The notes beneath the pieces are model-generated. The model was given only the letters and a program-made list of their open reading frames with translations. It searched no databases and was not told the origin of the DNA. Below are positions 1 through 8,613 of a stretch of 33,660 bases of DNA, one piece after another. Position 1 is the first letter of the stretch; each line of letters starts with the position of its first letter. A program made the position numbers and the translations under genes. Source of the stretch: Defluviicoccus sp. (lineage in GTDB: Bacteria > Pseudomonadota > Alphaproteobacteria > MPNO01); contig JAJDVM010000015.1 of assembly GCA_022826125.1 (NCBI GenBank), forward strand, positions 1 to 33,660, read 5' to 3'.

Positions 1-1
1 C

Positions 2-307
2 TTCTACAAGAAGGCGAAGGGCAAGGCGCCGTCGGGGCCGATGTTCGAGGCCTACAAGTGGTTCGCCGCGCACCAGGTCTGGGCCATGTGGATGATGCTG
101 CCGCCCGGCACCCCCGACGGCGTGGTGGCGGCGATGCGCAAGGCCTATGCGGCGAACTGGGCCGACAAGCGGACGGTGGCGAATTTCAGCAAGGCGACGA
201 AGTCGGAACCGTTCTGGCTCGCCGGAGAAAAGGCCGGCGCCCTGCTCAGCGGCTACACCGATATCGGTGACGAGGCGAAGGCCTACCTCAAGTCGATCAT
301 CCGCTGA
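2..307 (+). CDS. TctC-type solute-binding protein of a tripartite tricarboxylate transporter, C-terminal part only
   Basis: Partial gene entering from the left edge; about 101 codons are visible, ending in TGA at 305-307. The residues LPPGTPDGVVAAMRKAYAAN, followed by a helix and a lysine-rich end, resemble the C-terminal lobe of periplasmic TctC/BugT-like extracytoplasmic receptors. The call rests mainly on position: a TctA-TctB permease starts 91 bases downstream on the same strand, and TctC is normally encoded next to it. The receptor would bind a carboxylate in the periplasm and deliver it to the permease. The signal peptide and ligand-contact region lie outside the window, so the substrate cannot be guessed. 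The 91-base gap to the permease shows no clear terminator, so cotranscription is likely. Confidence 0.72.
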   Translation, partial: FYKKAKGKAPSGPMFEAYKWFAAHQVWAMWMMLPPGTPDGVVAAMRKAYAANWADKRTVANFSKATKSEPFWLAGEKAGALLSGYTDIGDEAKAYLKSIIR

Positions 308-398
308 TCGGCGGAATTCCGCTCCTCCGCTGGGCGGGTCCGACCGGGTGCCGGGCGACAGGAACCCCCGGCATCCGGCCGCCCCGCCAGGGTAGCGC

Positions 399-2408
399 AT
401 GCTAGAGGCCCTGCTCACCGGCCTGGACTCGATCTTCGAGCTGCAGGTGCTGCTGTTCCTCGGGCTCGGGATATTCATCGGCATCTGGCTCGGAGCGGTA
501 CCCGGGCTCGGCGGCATCATCGGGATGCTGCTGCTGCTGCCGTTCACCTTCGACATGGAGCCGCTGAGCGCGATCGCGTTGCTGCTGGGGCTCTTTGCCG
601 TCACTACCACCAGCGACACGATCGCCTCCGTCATGCTCGGGATCCCCGGCACGGCGGCCTCGCAGGCGACCATTCTCGACGGGTATCCGCTGGCCAAGCG
701 GGGGGAAGCGCCGCGCGCGTTCGGCGCGGCCTTCGCGGTTTCCGCCTATGGCGGGGTGTTCGGCGCGATCGCGCTGGCGATTTCCCTGCCGATCGTCCAG
801 CCGCTGATTCTCGCCTTCGGCTCTCCCGAGATCTTCGCCCTGGCGCTTCTGGGGCTGGCGATGGTCGGCGCGTTGAGCGGCGGGTCGATGATCAAGGGCC
901 TCGCCGCCGCCGCGATGGGGCTGCTCCTGTCGACCGTCGGCGCGGCGCAGACCGTGGCCGAGGAGCGCTACTCGCTCGGCCTGGAATATCTCGTCGACGA
1001 CCTGCCGCTGATTCCCGTGGTGCTCGGTATCTTCGCGATTCCCGAGCTCATGGAGCTGGCCACCCGCAACGTCTCGATCGCCAGGGAGACCCGGAACCAG
1101 GATGCCGACAGCAGCATTGGGGACGGCGTGCGCGACGCGATCCGGCACGGCTGGCTGGCGACGCGCTGCGCCGCCATCGGGACCTATGTCGGGATGTTGC
1201 CCGGGCTCGGCGCGGCCATCGTCGACTGGGTGGCCTACGGGCACGCGGTGCAGTCGGCGCGCGACAAGAGCCGCTTCGGCGAGGGCGACATCCGCGGCGT
1301 GATTGCGCCCGAGGCGGCCAACAACGCGACCAAGGGCGGCGCCCTGATCCCCGCTGTGGCATTCGCGATCCCGGGCAGCCTCGGCACCGCGATCCTGCTG
1401 AGCGCCCTCATCCTCCAGGACATCCGGCCCGGTCCGGACATGCTGACGACCGAGCTCCACATCACCTTCTCGATGGTATGGATGCTGGTGATCGCCAACG
1501 TCGTCGCCGCCGGTCTGCTGATGATGTGGAGCCGGCAGGTCGCGAGGCTCGCCTTCGTGCCGGGGCATTTTCTGGTGCCCGGCGTGATCGTGTTCGTGTT
1601 CATGGGCTCGTGGCTCGGCGGCCTCTCGAGCATCGAGGCCTGGGTGACGTGCTTCGTGTTCGGCGTCGTCGGCTATTTGATGAAGGCGGGCGGCTGGGCG
1701 AGGCCGCCGCTGATCCTCGGGCTGATCCTCGGGACCATCGTGGAAAACCGGTTCCTGCTCAGCATGAAGACCTATGACGGTATCGGCTGGCTTGCCAATC
1801 CCATCGTGCTGATCGTGTTGGCGCTCGGCATCCTCACCATCGTTCTCTCGGCGCGCAGCACGATCCGGTCCAACGCGCGGACCGACACCCCGCGGGCCGG
1901 CGAGGGGCGCGCGAGAAACCCGGCGATGTCGTTTCCGGTTTCGCTTCTGTTCTTCGGGGCGTTCGCGGCGGCGGCGTGGACCGCGGCCGGCTGGGAGGCG
2001 GAAGTCGGCCAGTTTCCGCTGGTCATGGCGGCGCCCGGCGCCCTCCTCGCGGCGGTGGCCCTGATCAGGGACTCCAGGTCCCTGACCGGCGGACATGCCT
2101 CGGTCGTCGAAGGGGTGCGGGAGGCGGTGCTGGCGCGGTCGGCGTGGTTCCTGGCGTGGCTGGGCGGGACGATCCTGATCACCCTTGTCCTCGGGATGAA
2201 GATCGCGCTGCCGATATTCGTTTTCTCGTATCTGCTGATCTGGGGCCGGATGCGGCTGGCGGTCTGCGCCGGCTACGCGCTCGCCGTGTGGGGTCTGCTG
2301 GTCGGCTTCTACGATCGCATCATAAGGCTGACGTTCCACGATTCGGCCGCGCACGCGCTGTTCGCGTCCGGCCTTCCCGATTGGCTGCCGGAATGGCTGA
2401 TCCTGTGA
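399..2408 (+). CDS. Tripartite tricarboxylate transporter permease, fused TctA-TctB
   Basis: A 669-residue membrane protein. Residues 1 to about 490 are a TctA large permease: many hydrophobic helices, an N-terminal GAVPGLGGIIGM loop, the GIPGTAASQAT segment near residue 84, a second MLPGLGAAIVDW repeat near residue 265, and an APEAANNATKGGALIPA loop. A charged linker (about 490-510) leads into a further 160 residues with about four helices that resemble the small TctB subunit. TctA alone is about 500 residues and TctB about 150, so the length fits a fusion. It would be the inner-membrane sodium- or proton-coupled carboxylate transporter working with the upstream receptor. The start is the ATG after GGGTAGCGC. 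A downstream arylsulfotransferase-like gene follows after 34 bases and may share the transcript. Confidence 0.88.
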   Translation: MLEALLTGLDSIFELQVLLFLGLGIFIGIWLGAVPGLGGIIGMLLLLPFTFDMEPLSAIALLLGLFAVTTTSDTIASVMLGIPGTAASQATILDGYPLAKRGEAPRAFGAAFAVSAYGGVFGAIALAISLPIVQPLILAFGSPEIFALALLGLAMVGALSGGSMIKGLAAAAMGLLLSTVGAAQTVAEERYSLGLEYLVDDLPLIPVVLGIFAIPELMELATRNVSIARETRNQDADSSIGDGVRDAIRHGWLATRCAAIGTYVGMLPGLGAAIVDWVAYGHAVQSARDKSRFGEGDIRGVIAPEAANNATKGGALIPAVAFAIPGSLGTAILLSALILQDIRPGPDMLTTELHITFSMVWMLVIANVVAAGLLMMWSRQVARLAFVPGHFLVPGVIVFVFMGSWLGGLSSIEAWVTCFVFGVVGYLMKAGGWARPPLILGLILGTIVENRFLLSMKTYDGIGWLANPIVLIVLALGILTIVLSARSTIRSNARTDTPRAGEGRARNPAMSFPVSLLFFGAFAAAAWTAAGWEAEVGQFPLVMAAPGALLAAVALIRDSRSLTGGHASVVEGVREAVLARSAWFLAWLGGTILITLVLGMKIALPIFVFSYLLIWGRMRLAVCAGYALAVWGLLVGFYDRIIRLTFHDSAAHALFASGLPDWLPEWLIL

Positions 2409-2442
2409 CACCGGGCGCCCGCCCGGCCGGAGAGACGCAAGC

Positions 2443-4083
2443 ATGACCAAGTTCGTGACAGCGCCGACCGTCGAGAAGAATCCCAACGAGAACGTGCCGC
2501 TCGTGGCCCTGGTCCGCTTCCGGACCGATGAGCCGGTCGACGCCAGGATCACCGTCGACGACGGACGGCGGACCCGCTCGGTCGTTTACCGCCCGTCGCA
2601 CGATCCGGAAGAGGGTCTGCCGATCGTCGGAATGCGCGCCGATACCGGACACCGCATAACGGTCGCCGCCGGCGACGCCGGACCGGTGACGCTCGCCTAC
2701 CGCACCCCGCCGCTGTCGGCCGACAGCGCGGCGTGGCCGACGATCGCGACGAAGGTCGCGAGAACGTCCGAGATGCAGCCCGGCTTCACGCTGTTGAGCG
2801 TGCGGCGCACGGCGAATATCCGCCAGACCTTCATGACGCCGGCCCAGGTCCGCTTCACCACACGCTGGGGGATGCTGGTGGCGGTCGACGAAGAGGGGGA
2901 GGTGGTCTGGTACTGCGTGGCGGATGCGCGTATCGCCGGCGTCACCCAGCTGGCGAACGGCAACCTCTTCTTCCACCACGTCGATTTCCGCTCGGTCGAG
3001 ATGGACATGACCGGAAGGGTCATCCGCATGTTCTACGCCTCGGGCCGGCCCCAAGGGCCGGTCGAGGGCGCGATCCCGATCGAGGCGGCGAGTCTGCACC
3101 ACCAGCCGCACCAGATGCCGAACGGCAATTTCCTGGCGATGACCGCCAACGCGCGGATGATCGAGAACTATTTCACCAGCGAGACCGACCCCGACGCGCC
3201 GCGCAAGACCCAGCCGGTGGTCGGCGACCGGTTCGTGGAATTCACGCCCGAGGGCGACATCGTCTGGACCTGGGACACGTTCGAGCATCTCGACGTCTAT
3301 CGCTGGTCCTACCACCTGATGGAGGTCTACTGGCACAACCGGGGCTTTCCGCACCATCTCGACTGGACGCACGGCAACGGCATCACCTACGACTCGCGGG
3401 ACGACAGCGTGATCGTCTCGCTCCGCCACCAGGACGCGATCGTCAAGATCGACAAGGCGTCGGGCGAGATCCGGTGGATCCTGGGCGACCACGGCAACTG
3501 GAAGAGCCCGCAGAAGGAGAAGCTGCTGGAGCCCGCCCACGAGCTCCGCTGGCACTATCACGGGCACAACCCCCGGGTGACGGAAGACGGCACGATCCTG
3601 ATGTACGACAACGGCATCTGCCGCGCGCAGCCCTACGATCCGCAGGCGGCGCCGCACGAGTGCTTCGCCCGGGCGGTCGAGTACGAAGTCGACGAGGACC
3701 GGCGCACCGTGCGCGAGGTCTGGACCTCGTCCGACGACGACGATCCGGAGCGCGTGATCTCCTGGGCGATGGGCGATGCCCACCGCCTGCCCAACGACAA
3801 CATGCTCATCGTCGATTCGATCTGCCTGCCGATGCGCGAACAGCTCACCTCGACCTGCCACGTCCGCGACCTCACCTGGAACGAGTGGAAGCGGGAGGAG
3901 TGGCACCCCAACGACATGCCGTTCTGGACCAGGGTCCGGGAAATGAAACGCGACGCTTCCCGCGAAATCGTTTTCGAGCTCCACCTCGAGGATCCCAACG
4001 AGCTGGTCGGCTGGCAAACCTTCGGCGGCGCGCGGGTCGCCTCGCTCTACCCGCCGGGGGTCGAGGCCCCATCCGCGGAGTAG
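2443..4083 (+). CDS. Arylsulfotransferase (ASST) family protein
   Basis: A 546-residue protein. An N-terminal beta-sandwich-like part (about 15-100) is followed by a beta-propeller-like body with repeated turns such as GEVVWYCVADARI, GDIVWTWDTFEHL and GEIRWILGDHGNW. Family landmarks include HHQPHQMPNGNFL and HHLDWTHGNGITYDS, histidine-rich loops like those around the active site of bacterial ASST, which moves sulfate between phenolic compounds through a sulfo-histidine. Classical ASST is periplasmic. Here the N-terminus (MTKFVTAPTVEKNPNENV) has no hydrophobic segment, so either this member is cytoplasmic or it uses another export route. GGAGAGACGCAAGC precedes the ATG. Its place directly behind the TctAB permease suggests the imported carboxylate, or its sulfated form, is the substrate; that is inference. 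Confidence 0.82.
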   Translation: MTKFVTAPTVEKNPNENVPLVALVRFRTDEPVDARITVDDGRRTRSVVYRPSHDPEEGLPIVGMRADTGHRITVAAGDAGPVTLAYRTPPLSADSAAWPTIATKVARTSEMQPGFTLLSVRRTANIRQTFMTPAQVRFTTRWGMLVAVDEEGEVVWYCVADARIAGVTQLANGNLFFHHVDFRSVEMDMTGRVIRMFYASGRPQGPVEGAIPIEAASLHHQPHQMPNGNFLAMTANARMIENYFTSETDPDAPRKTQPVVGDRFVEFTPEGDIVWTWDTFEHLDVYRWSYHLMEVYWHNRGFPHHLDWTHGNGITYDSRDDSVIVSLRHQDAIVKIDKASGEIRWILGDHGNWKSPQKEKLLEPAHELRWHYHGHNPRVTEDGTILMYDNGICRAQPYDPQAAPHECFARAVEYEVDEDRRTVREVWTSSDDDDPERVISWAMGDAHRLPNDNMLIVDSICLPMREQLTSTCHVRDLTWNEWKREEWHPNDMPFWTRVREMKRDASREIVFELHLEDPNELVGWQTFGGARVASLYPPGVEAPSAE

Positions 4084-4100
4084 CCGCCCGGCGGCGCGCA

Positions 4101-4129
4101 TTGACTCGCCCGCCACGAGACCCTATACA
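4101..4129 (+). promoter_or_regulatory. sigma70-type promoter of the rpmH-rnpA operon
   Basis: TTGACT (4101-4106) and TATACA (4124-4129) are separated by exactly 17 bases, close to the housekeeping consensus and stronger than anything else in the window. Transcription would begin near 4136 and give a leader of about 38 bases before rpmH. This is the expected position for the promoter of the ribosomal protein L34 operon. Confidence 0.8.
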
Positions 4130-4141
4130 GCGTGCCTTGTT

Positions 4142-4156
4142 TCGGACCCGGTCCGA
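4142..4156. repeat. Perfect inverted repeat in the rpmH leader
   Basis: TCGGACC and GGTCCGA flank a single C. In RNA this can form a 6-bp stem with a 3-base loop, about 17 bases before the rpmH start and just downstream of the predicted transcription start. No U-tract follows, so it is not a terminator. It could be a leader hairpin that affects stability or translation; function is inferred. Confidence 0.45.
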
Positions 4157-4173
4157 GCCTGGAGTTTCTCGCC

Positions 4174-4308
4174 TTGAAACGCACTTTTCAGCCGAGCGTG
4201 CTGGTCCGCAAGCGGCGCCACGGATTTCGTGCCCGACGCGCAACCGTAGGCGGACGCAGGATCCTGTCGAACCGCCGCGCCAAGGGTCGCAAGCGTCTCT
4301 CGGCTTGA
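4174..4308 (+). CDS. rpmH: 50S ribosomal protein L34
   Basis: A 44-residue protein, the usual length of bacterial L34, beginning [20 protein letters not shown] and ending GRKRLSA. It is very basic and belongs to the large ribosomal subunit. The start codon is TTG, so ATG/GTG-only gene finding misses it; GGAG lies nine bases upstream and the N-terminal MKRT of the family begins exactly there. One slightly unusual stretch is ATVGGRR, where many homologues have AT-K-GGRR. It is the first gene of the rpmH-rnpA-yidD-yidC block and is driven by the promoter at 4101-4129. rnpA follows after 10 bases. Confidence 0.95.
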   Translation: MKRTFQPSVLVRKRRHGFRARRATVGGRRILSNRRAKGRKRLSA

Positions 4309-4318
4309 GCGCGCGGTC

Positions 4319-4708
4319 GTGCTCCCAACCCTGAAGAAGCGACGCGATTTCCTGCGCGCGGCGCGGAGCGGCGTCAAGTCGGTCACCGAAGGGGTGATCC
4401 TTCAGGTGCGTCCGAACGCCGATGCGGAGACCGGCGCCGACGGCATCCGCGTCGGTTTCACGGTCAGCCGCAAGGTCGGCAACGCGGTGGCCCGCAACCG
4501 GGCGCGGCGGCGCCTGCGCGCCGCGGGCGAGCGTGTGCTGGGCGAGCGCGCGGAGCGGGGCAGGGACTACGTGCTGATCGGTCGGCGGCGGACCGTCACG
4601 CGTCCCTTCGCGGATTTGCTGGGAGATCTGGAAAAGGCGCTCCTTCGGACCGACGCGGCGCTTTCGGACGCCAAGGGGTCCGCGCGCCGGACACGGGACA
4701 GAGCGTGA
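4319..4708 (+). CDS. rnpA: Ribonuclease P protein component
   Basis: A 129-residue basic protein, the partner of RNase P RNA in removing 5' leaders from precursor tRNAs. It opens LKKRRDFLRAARSG and carries the diagnostic GFTVSRKVGNAVARNRARRR segment (about 42-61), which includes the RNR motif for RNA binding. The start is GTG at 4319; an internal alternative would cut into the conserved LKKRRDF start. The C-terminal 20 residues are poorly conserved and charged. It lies 10 bases after rpmH, and its stop overlaps the yidD start by four bases (GTGA), the classical arrangement. Confidence 0.94.
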   Translation: MLPTLKKRRDFLRAARSGVKSVTEGVILQVRPNADAETGADGIRVGFTVSRKVGNAVARNRARRRLRAAGERVLGERAERGRDYVLIGRRRTVTRPFADLLGDLEKALLRTDAALSDAKGSARRTRDRA

Positions 4709-4977
4709 TCGACAAGACGGTCTCCTGCCTCTTGAAGGCGCCCATCTGGGCCTATCGCTGGCTGATCTCGCCGATCCTGCCGGTCAGCTGCCGCTACCAC
4801 CCCACCTGTTCCGGCTACGCGATCCAGGCGATCGACTGCCACGGACCGCTGCTCGGCCTTTGGCTGGCGCTGACCCGCATCGTCAGGTGCCAACCCTGGG
4901 GCGGCTGCGGCTTCGATCCGGTGCCCGAGCGGGTTCGCCCGCCCTGGCGGCGTGCGTCCCAGGCGGCGCCGAAATGA
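4705..4977 (+). CDS. yidD: Membrane protein insertion efficiency factor YidD
   Basis: A 90-residue protein with the family hallmarks SCRYHPTCSGYAIQAI (about 29-44) and RCQPWGGCGFDPVP near the C-terminus, including the conserved cysteines. An amphipathic N-terminal part (IDKTVSCLLKAPIWAYRWLI) associates with the inner membrane. YidD assists YidC-dependent insertion, and genetic linkage with yidC is near universal. The start is GTG at 4705, overlapping rnpA by four bases. Its stop overlaps the yidC ATG, so translation of the three genes is probably coupled. Confidence 0.94.
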   Translation: MIDKTVSCLLKAPIWAYRWLISPILPVSCRYHPTCSGYAIQAIDCHGPLLGLWLALTRIVRCQPWGGCGFDPVPERVRPPWRRASQAAPK

Positions 4978-6953
4978 TGGATCAGCGCAATCTCCTTCTG
5001 GCGATCGTCGTCTCGGTGTCGATCCTGCTGGGTTACCAGTTCCTGGTGGAACAGCCGCGCCTCGAACGCGAACGCGCCGCCCAGCAGGCCGCCGAAGCGG
5101 AACGCAAGGCGGCCGGCGAGACGGTCGGGACCGCCGAGCCGGCGACCCCCTTGCCGGACGCGGGCGGCGGCGTTCCCGCGCCGCCCGCCGTCCCGGACGG
5201 CACGGCCGGCGTTCCGGGGGCGCCCGTACCCGCGCCGTCCGCCGCCGCGTCGGAGCCCCGGGTACAGATCGTCTCGAGCCGGGTGAAGGGCTCGCTCTCC
5301 CTTAAGGGCGCGCGGATCGACGATCTCCTGCTCACCGACTACCGGGAGACGCTGGACGAAGACAGCCCGCAGATCACGCTGTTCACGCCGCCCGGCGCCG
5401 GATCGCCCTATTTCGCCCAATTCGGCTGGCTGCCCACCGATCCCAACGTCGCAACGCCCACTCCGCAGACAGTGTGGGAGACCACGAAGACCACGCTGGG
5501 GCCCGACAGCCCGGTCGTTCTCACCTGGAACAACGGCGCCGGGCTCGTGTTCACCCAGGAGATCGCGCTCGACTCCAACTACATGTTCAAGGTTACCCAG
5601 CGCGTGACCAATCGCGGCCAGCGCGCCGTCGCGCTGCGGCCCTACGGGCTGATTTCCCGGACCGATACGCCCGACGTCTTCGGCTTCTGGATCCTGCACG
5701 AGGGGCTGCTCGGCGTCTTCGGTGAAACGCTCAAGGAGGTGGACTACGACGACGTTTCCGACGCCGACGACGGCAGGATCGCGCAGACCAGCGTGGGCGG
5801 ATGGATCGGCATTACCGACAAGTACTGGCTCGCGGCGCTGATCCCGGACCAGAAAGCGAGCATCGCGAGCCGCTTCGTCTATACCCTCCAGGACCGGCGC
5901 GACAAGTATCAGGTCGACACGCTGGGCGAGCAGCGGACGGTTCAGCCGGGAGCGACGATCGAGGTGAGCGAGCGCCTGTTCGCCGGCGCCAAGGAGGTCC
6001 GCCTGCTCGATGCCTACGAGGAGAATCTCGGCATCGTCAATTTCGATCTCGCGGTCGACTTCGGCTGGTTCTACTTCCTGACCAAGCCGATCTTCTACGT
6101 GCTCGAATACTTCAACCGGATGATCGGCAATTTCGGGCTCGCGATCCTGCTGCTCACCGTGCTGATCAAGATTGCGTTCTTCCCGCTCGCCAACAAGTCC
6201 TACCGGGCGATGAGCCGGCTCAAGAAGCTCCAGCCCGAGATGATGAAGATCCGCGACCGCTTCAAGGAGGACCGGCAGCGCCAGAACCAGGAGATGATGG
6301 CGCTCTACAAGAAGGAGAACGCCAACCCGGTCAGCGGCTGCTTCCCCATCCTGATCCAGATTCCGGTCTTCTTCGCGCTCTACAAGGTGCTGTTCGTCTC
6401 CATCGAGATGCGCCACGCGCCCTTCTTCGGCTGGATCCAGGACCTGTCGGCGCCGGACCCGCTCGGGATCCTGACCGCGTTCGGGCTGATCGACTGGTCG
6501 GTGCCCGAATTGCTCCAGATCGCCAATATCGGGATCTGGCCGCTCATCATGGGCGGCACCATGTACCTGCAGCAGAAGTTGAACCCGCAGCCGGCCGATC
6601 CGACCCAGGCGAAGATCTTCCTGATGCTGCCCATCGTCTTCACCTTCATGCTGGGGCAGTTCCCGGCCGGGCTGGTGATCTACTGGGCGTGGAACAACCT
6701 TCTCTCCATCGCCCAGCAATGGATCATCATGCGCCAGATGGGGGTGACGATGTCGGGTCAGACCGTCGCGCTGCCGGGAGGAAAGACCAAGCCCGGCTCC
6801 GGCGCGCCGTCGGGCGGGAGCCAGTCGGCGGGACCGGCCAAGGCGAAGGCGAAACGGCGCAAGGAGGGTTCCGCGCAGGATACGCCGCCGCCAAGGCCGA
6901 AACGCCGCTCGGGCAACAACAAGCGCAAGCGGCCCAGACGCAGCGCGTCCTGA
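4974..6953 (+). CDS. yidC: Membrane protein insertase YidC
   Basis: A 659-residue Oxa1/YidC/Alb3 insertase of the inner membrane. Order: MDQRNLLLAIVVSVSILLGY as the first membrane segment (about 2-25), a long Pro/Ala/Gly-rich linker (about 50-95), the periplasmic P1 beta-domain (to about 350), then five C-terminal helices. LIKIAFFPLANKSYRAM is the segment holding the positive residue of the hydrophilic groove; it is lysine here instead of the arginine of E. coli. The coiled cytoplasmic loop LKKLQPEMMKIRDRF follows. The last 56 residues hold about 18 Lys/Arg and only two acidic residues. The start is taken as ATG 4974 in an ATGA overlap with yidD; ATG 4977 is equally possible and shortens it by one residue. 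Confidence 0.95.
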   Translation: MMDQRNLLLAIVVSVSILLGYQFLVEQPRLERERAAQQAAEAERKAAGETVGTAEPATPLPDAGGGVPAPPAVPDGTAGVPGAPVPAPSAAASEPRVQIVSSRVKGSLSLKGARIDDLLLTDYRETLDEDSPQITLFTPPGAGSPYFAQFGWLPTDPNVATPTPQTVWETTKTTLGPDSPVVLTWNNGAGLVFTQEIALDSNYMFKVTQRVTNRGQRAVALRPYGLISRTDTPDVFGFWILHEGLLGVFGETLKEVDYDDVSDADDGRIAQTSVGGWIGITDKYWLAALIPDQKASIASRFVYTLQDRRDKYQVDTLGEQRTVQPGATIEVSERLFAGAKEVRLLDAYEENLGIVNFDLAVDFGWFYFLTKPIFYVLEYFNRMIGNFGLAILLLTVLIKIAFFPLANKSYRAMSRLKKLQPEMMKIRDRFKEDRQRQNQEMMALYKKENANPVSGCFPILIQIPVFFALYKVLFVSIEMRHAPFFGWIQDLSAPDPLGILTAFGLIDWSVPELLQIANIGIWPLIMGGTMYLQQKLNPQPADPTQAKIFLMLPIVFTFMLGQFPAGLVIYWAWNNLLSIAQQWIIMRQMGVTMSGQTVALPGGKTKPGSGAPSGGSQSAGPAKAKAKRRKEGSAQDTPPPRPKRRSGNNKRKRPRRSAS

Positions 6954-6967
6954 GCGGGAGCCTCGCG

Positions 6968-7651
6968 GTGGGCGATACCGTGGACCCCGGGGTGACGACC
7001 GGGAACGAGGACGATTCGGAAGTCGCGATCGAGCGCGGCCGCCGACTGTTCGCCGGGCGCTGCGACTTCGTCGCGGGCATCGCCTCGATGGATGCGCTTC
7101 CGCCGTCCGGCCTGCCCGAGATCGCCTTTGCCGGGCGGTCCAATGTCGGCAAGTCGAGCCTGATCAACGCGCTCACCGGGCGGCGGTCGCTGGCGCGAAC
7201 CTCGCGCACGCCCGGCCGTACCCGCCAGCTCAACTTCTTCGATCTCGGCGGCCGGCTGATGCTGGTGGACCTGCCCGGTTACGGCTACGCACGGGCCTCG
7301 AAAACGGATATCGCGCAATGGAGCCGGCTGGTCCGGAACTATCTGCGGGGCCGGGCCGGGCTCAAGCGCCTCTGCCTTCTGATCGACGCCCGGCACGGCC
7401 TGCATGACGGCGACCGCGTGCTGATGACGATGCTGGACGAGGCCGGGGTGGCGTTTCAGGGTGTGCTCACCAAGGCCGACAAGACGAGCGGAGAGGCGTT
7501 GCCGGAGAGCGCGGACAAGGTGCGCGCGGACCTCGCCAGGCAGATCGCCGCCCACCCGCGGCTGATCGTCACCAGCGCGAGGACGCAGGCCGGCATCCCC
7601 GAGCTGCGCGCCGAACTCGCCGCGCTGGCGGGTGCGACACCCCTCGGCTAG
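6968..7651 (+). CDS. engB: Ribosome biogenesis GTP-binding protein YihA/YsxC (EngB)
   Basis: A 227-residue TRAFAC-class GTPase needed for large ribosomal subunit assembly. G1 GRSNVGKSS (about 56-64), G2 region [16 protein letters not shown]3 DLPGYGYA and G4 TKAD are all intact, and ITSAR-like G5 appears as VTSAR. The start is GTG at 6968, 15 bases after yidC, with GGGAG seven bases before it; the reading frame stays open far upstream inside yidC, but that part is a shadow. The N-terminal 25 residues are acidic and not conserved. argB follows after 11 bases, the usual alphaproteobacterial order. Confidence 0.94.
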   Translation: MGDTVDPGVTTGNEDDSEVAIERGRRLFAGRCDFVAGIASMDALPPSGLPEIAFAGRSNVGKSSLINALTGRRSLARTSRTPGRTRQLNFFDLGGRLMLVDLPGYGYARASKTDIAQWSRLVRNYLRGRAGLKRLCLLIDARHGLHDGDRVLMTMLDEAGVAFQGVLTKADKTSGEALPESADKVRADLARQIAAHPRLIVTSARTQAGIPELRAELAALAGATPLG

Positions 7652-7662
7652 AGTGCCGCGCC

Positions 7663-8589
7663 ATGACCAAGCCCCCCGACACCGACCGTTCCACATGGCT
7701 CGAAAAGGCCGCCACGCTGTCCGAGGCGCTGCCCTACATGCAGGTCTATGCCGGGCGCACCTTCGTGGTGAAGTACGGCGGCCACGCGATGGGCGATCCG
7801 TCGCTCGCCGCGCAGTTCGCCCATGACATCGTCCTGTTGAAGCGGATCGGCATCGACCCGATCGTGGTCCACGGCGGCGGGCCGCAGATCGGCGAGATGC
7901 TGGAGCGGCTCAAGATCAAGAGCGATTTCGTCAGCGGGCTCCGGGTAACCGATCGGGCGACGGTCGAGATCGTCGAAATGGTCCTGAGCGGGTCGATCAA
8001 CAAACAGATCGTCACCGCGATCAACCGGGCCGGCGGGGTCGCCGTCGGGCTGTCGGGGAAGGACGGAGATCTGGTCCGCGCGCGCAAACTGCGCAAGGTC
8101 GACCGGGAATCCGACTCCAATATCGAGAAGGTCCTCGACCTGGGCTTCGTCGGCGAGCCCGTGGCGATCAATGCCGAGGTGCTGCGGACGCTGGAACGGT
8201 CCTCGATCATCCCGGTGGTGGCGCCGATCGGCGTCGGCGAGGACGGCACCACCTACAACATCAACGGAGACACGGTCGCCGGCGCCATCGCCGCGGCCAT
8301 GGGCGCCGCGCGGCTCTTCATGCTGACCGACATCGAAGGCGTGCTCGACGGCGAAGGCAACCCGATCGCCGAGATGACGGCGCGGGAGGCGCGCGACGGC
8401 ATCCGCGAGGGGTCGATCACCGGCGGCATGATCCCCAAGATCGAGACCTGCGTCGAAGCAGTCGAGAGCTCGGTCGATGCCGCGATCATCCTCGACGGGC
8501 GGGTGCCGCACGCGATCCTGCTCGAAGTCTTCACCGAGCGCGGCGTCGGAACGCTGATCCGTTCGGAGCGCAAGCCGTCCGCCGCCTGA
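7663..8589 (+). CDS. argB: Acetylglutamate kinase
   Basis: A 308-residue amino-acid kinase that phosphorylates N-acetyl-L-glutamate, the second step of arginine synthesis. Signatures: KYGGHAM (37-43) and HGGGPQI (70-76) for phosphate and glycine-rich loops, [22 protein letters not shown] for substrate and nucleotide contacts, GGMIPKI and the C-terminal GVGTLI. The N-terminal helix (residues 10-25) is the extension typical of arginine-inhibited hexameric enzymes, so feedback inhibition by arginine is probable. The ATG has no strong ribosome-binding site (CTAGAGTGCCGCGCC), consistent with coupling to engB 11 bases upstream. Confidence 0.95.
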   Translation: MTKPPDTDRSTWLEKAATLSEALPYMQVYAGRTFVVKYGGHAMGDPSLAAQFAHDIVLLKRIGIDPIVVHGGGPQIGEMLERLKIKSDFVSGLRVTDRATVEIVEMVLSGSINKQIVTAINRAGGVAVGLSGKDGDLVRARKLRKVDRESDSNIEKVLDLGFVGEPVAINAEVLRTLERSSIIPVVAPIGVGEDGTTYNINGDTVAGAIAAAMGAARLFMLTDIEGVLDGEGNPIAEMTAREARDGIREGSITGGMIPKIETCVEAVESSVDAAIILDGRVPHAILLEVFTERGVGTLIRSERKPSAA

Positions 8590-8613
8590 CGTGCGCGGGT
8601 CGGGGTTTCGAGG

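Noticed and set aside
402-2552. 716-codon open frame on the minus strand opposite the TctAB permease
   Set aside because: Composition is His/Arg/Glu/Pro-rich as expected for the complement of hydrophobic codons; no domain or start signal.
4083-4095. GCCGC-CCG-GCGGC hairpin right after the arylsulfotransferase-like gene as a terminator
   Set aside because: Short stem, no T-tract, and such GC hairpins are expected by chance in this composition.
4815-6719. 634-codon open frame opposite yidC
   Set aside because: Same codon-complement artefact; yidC is unambiguous.
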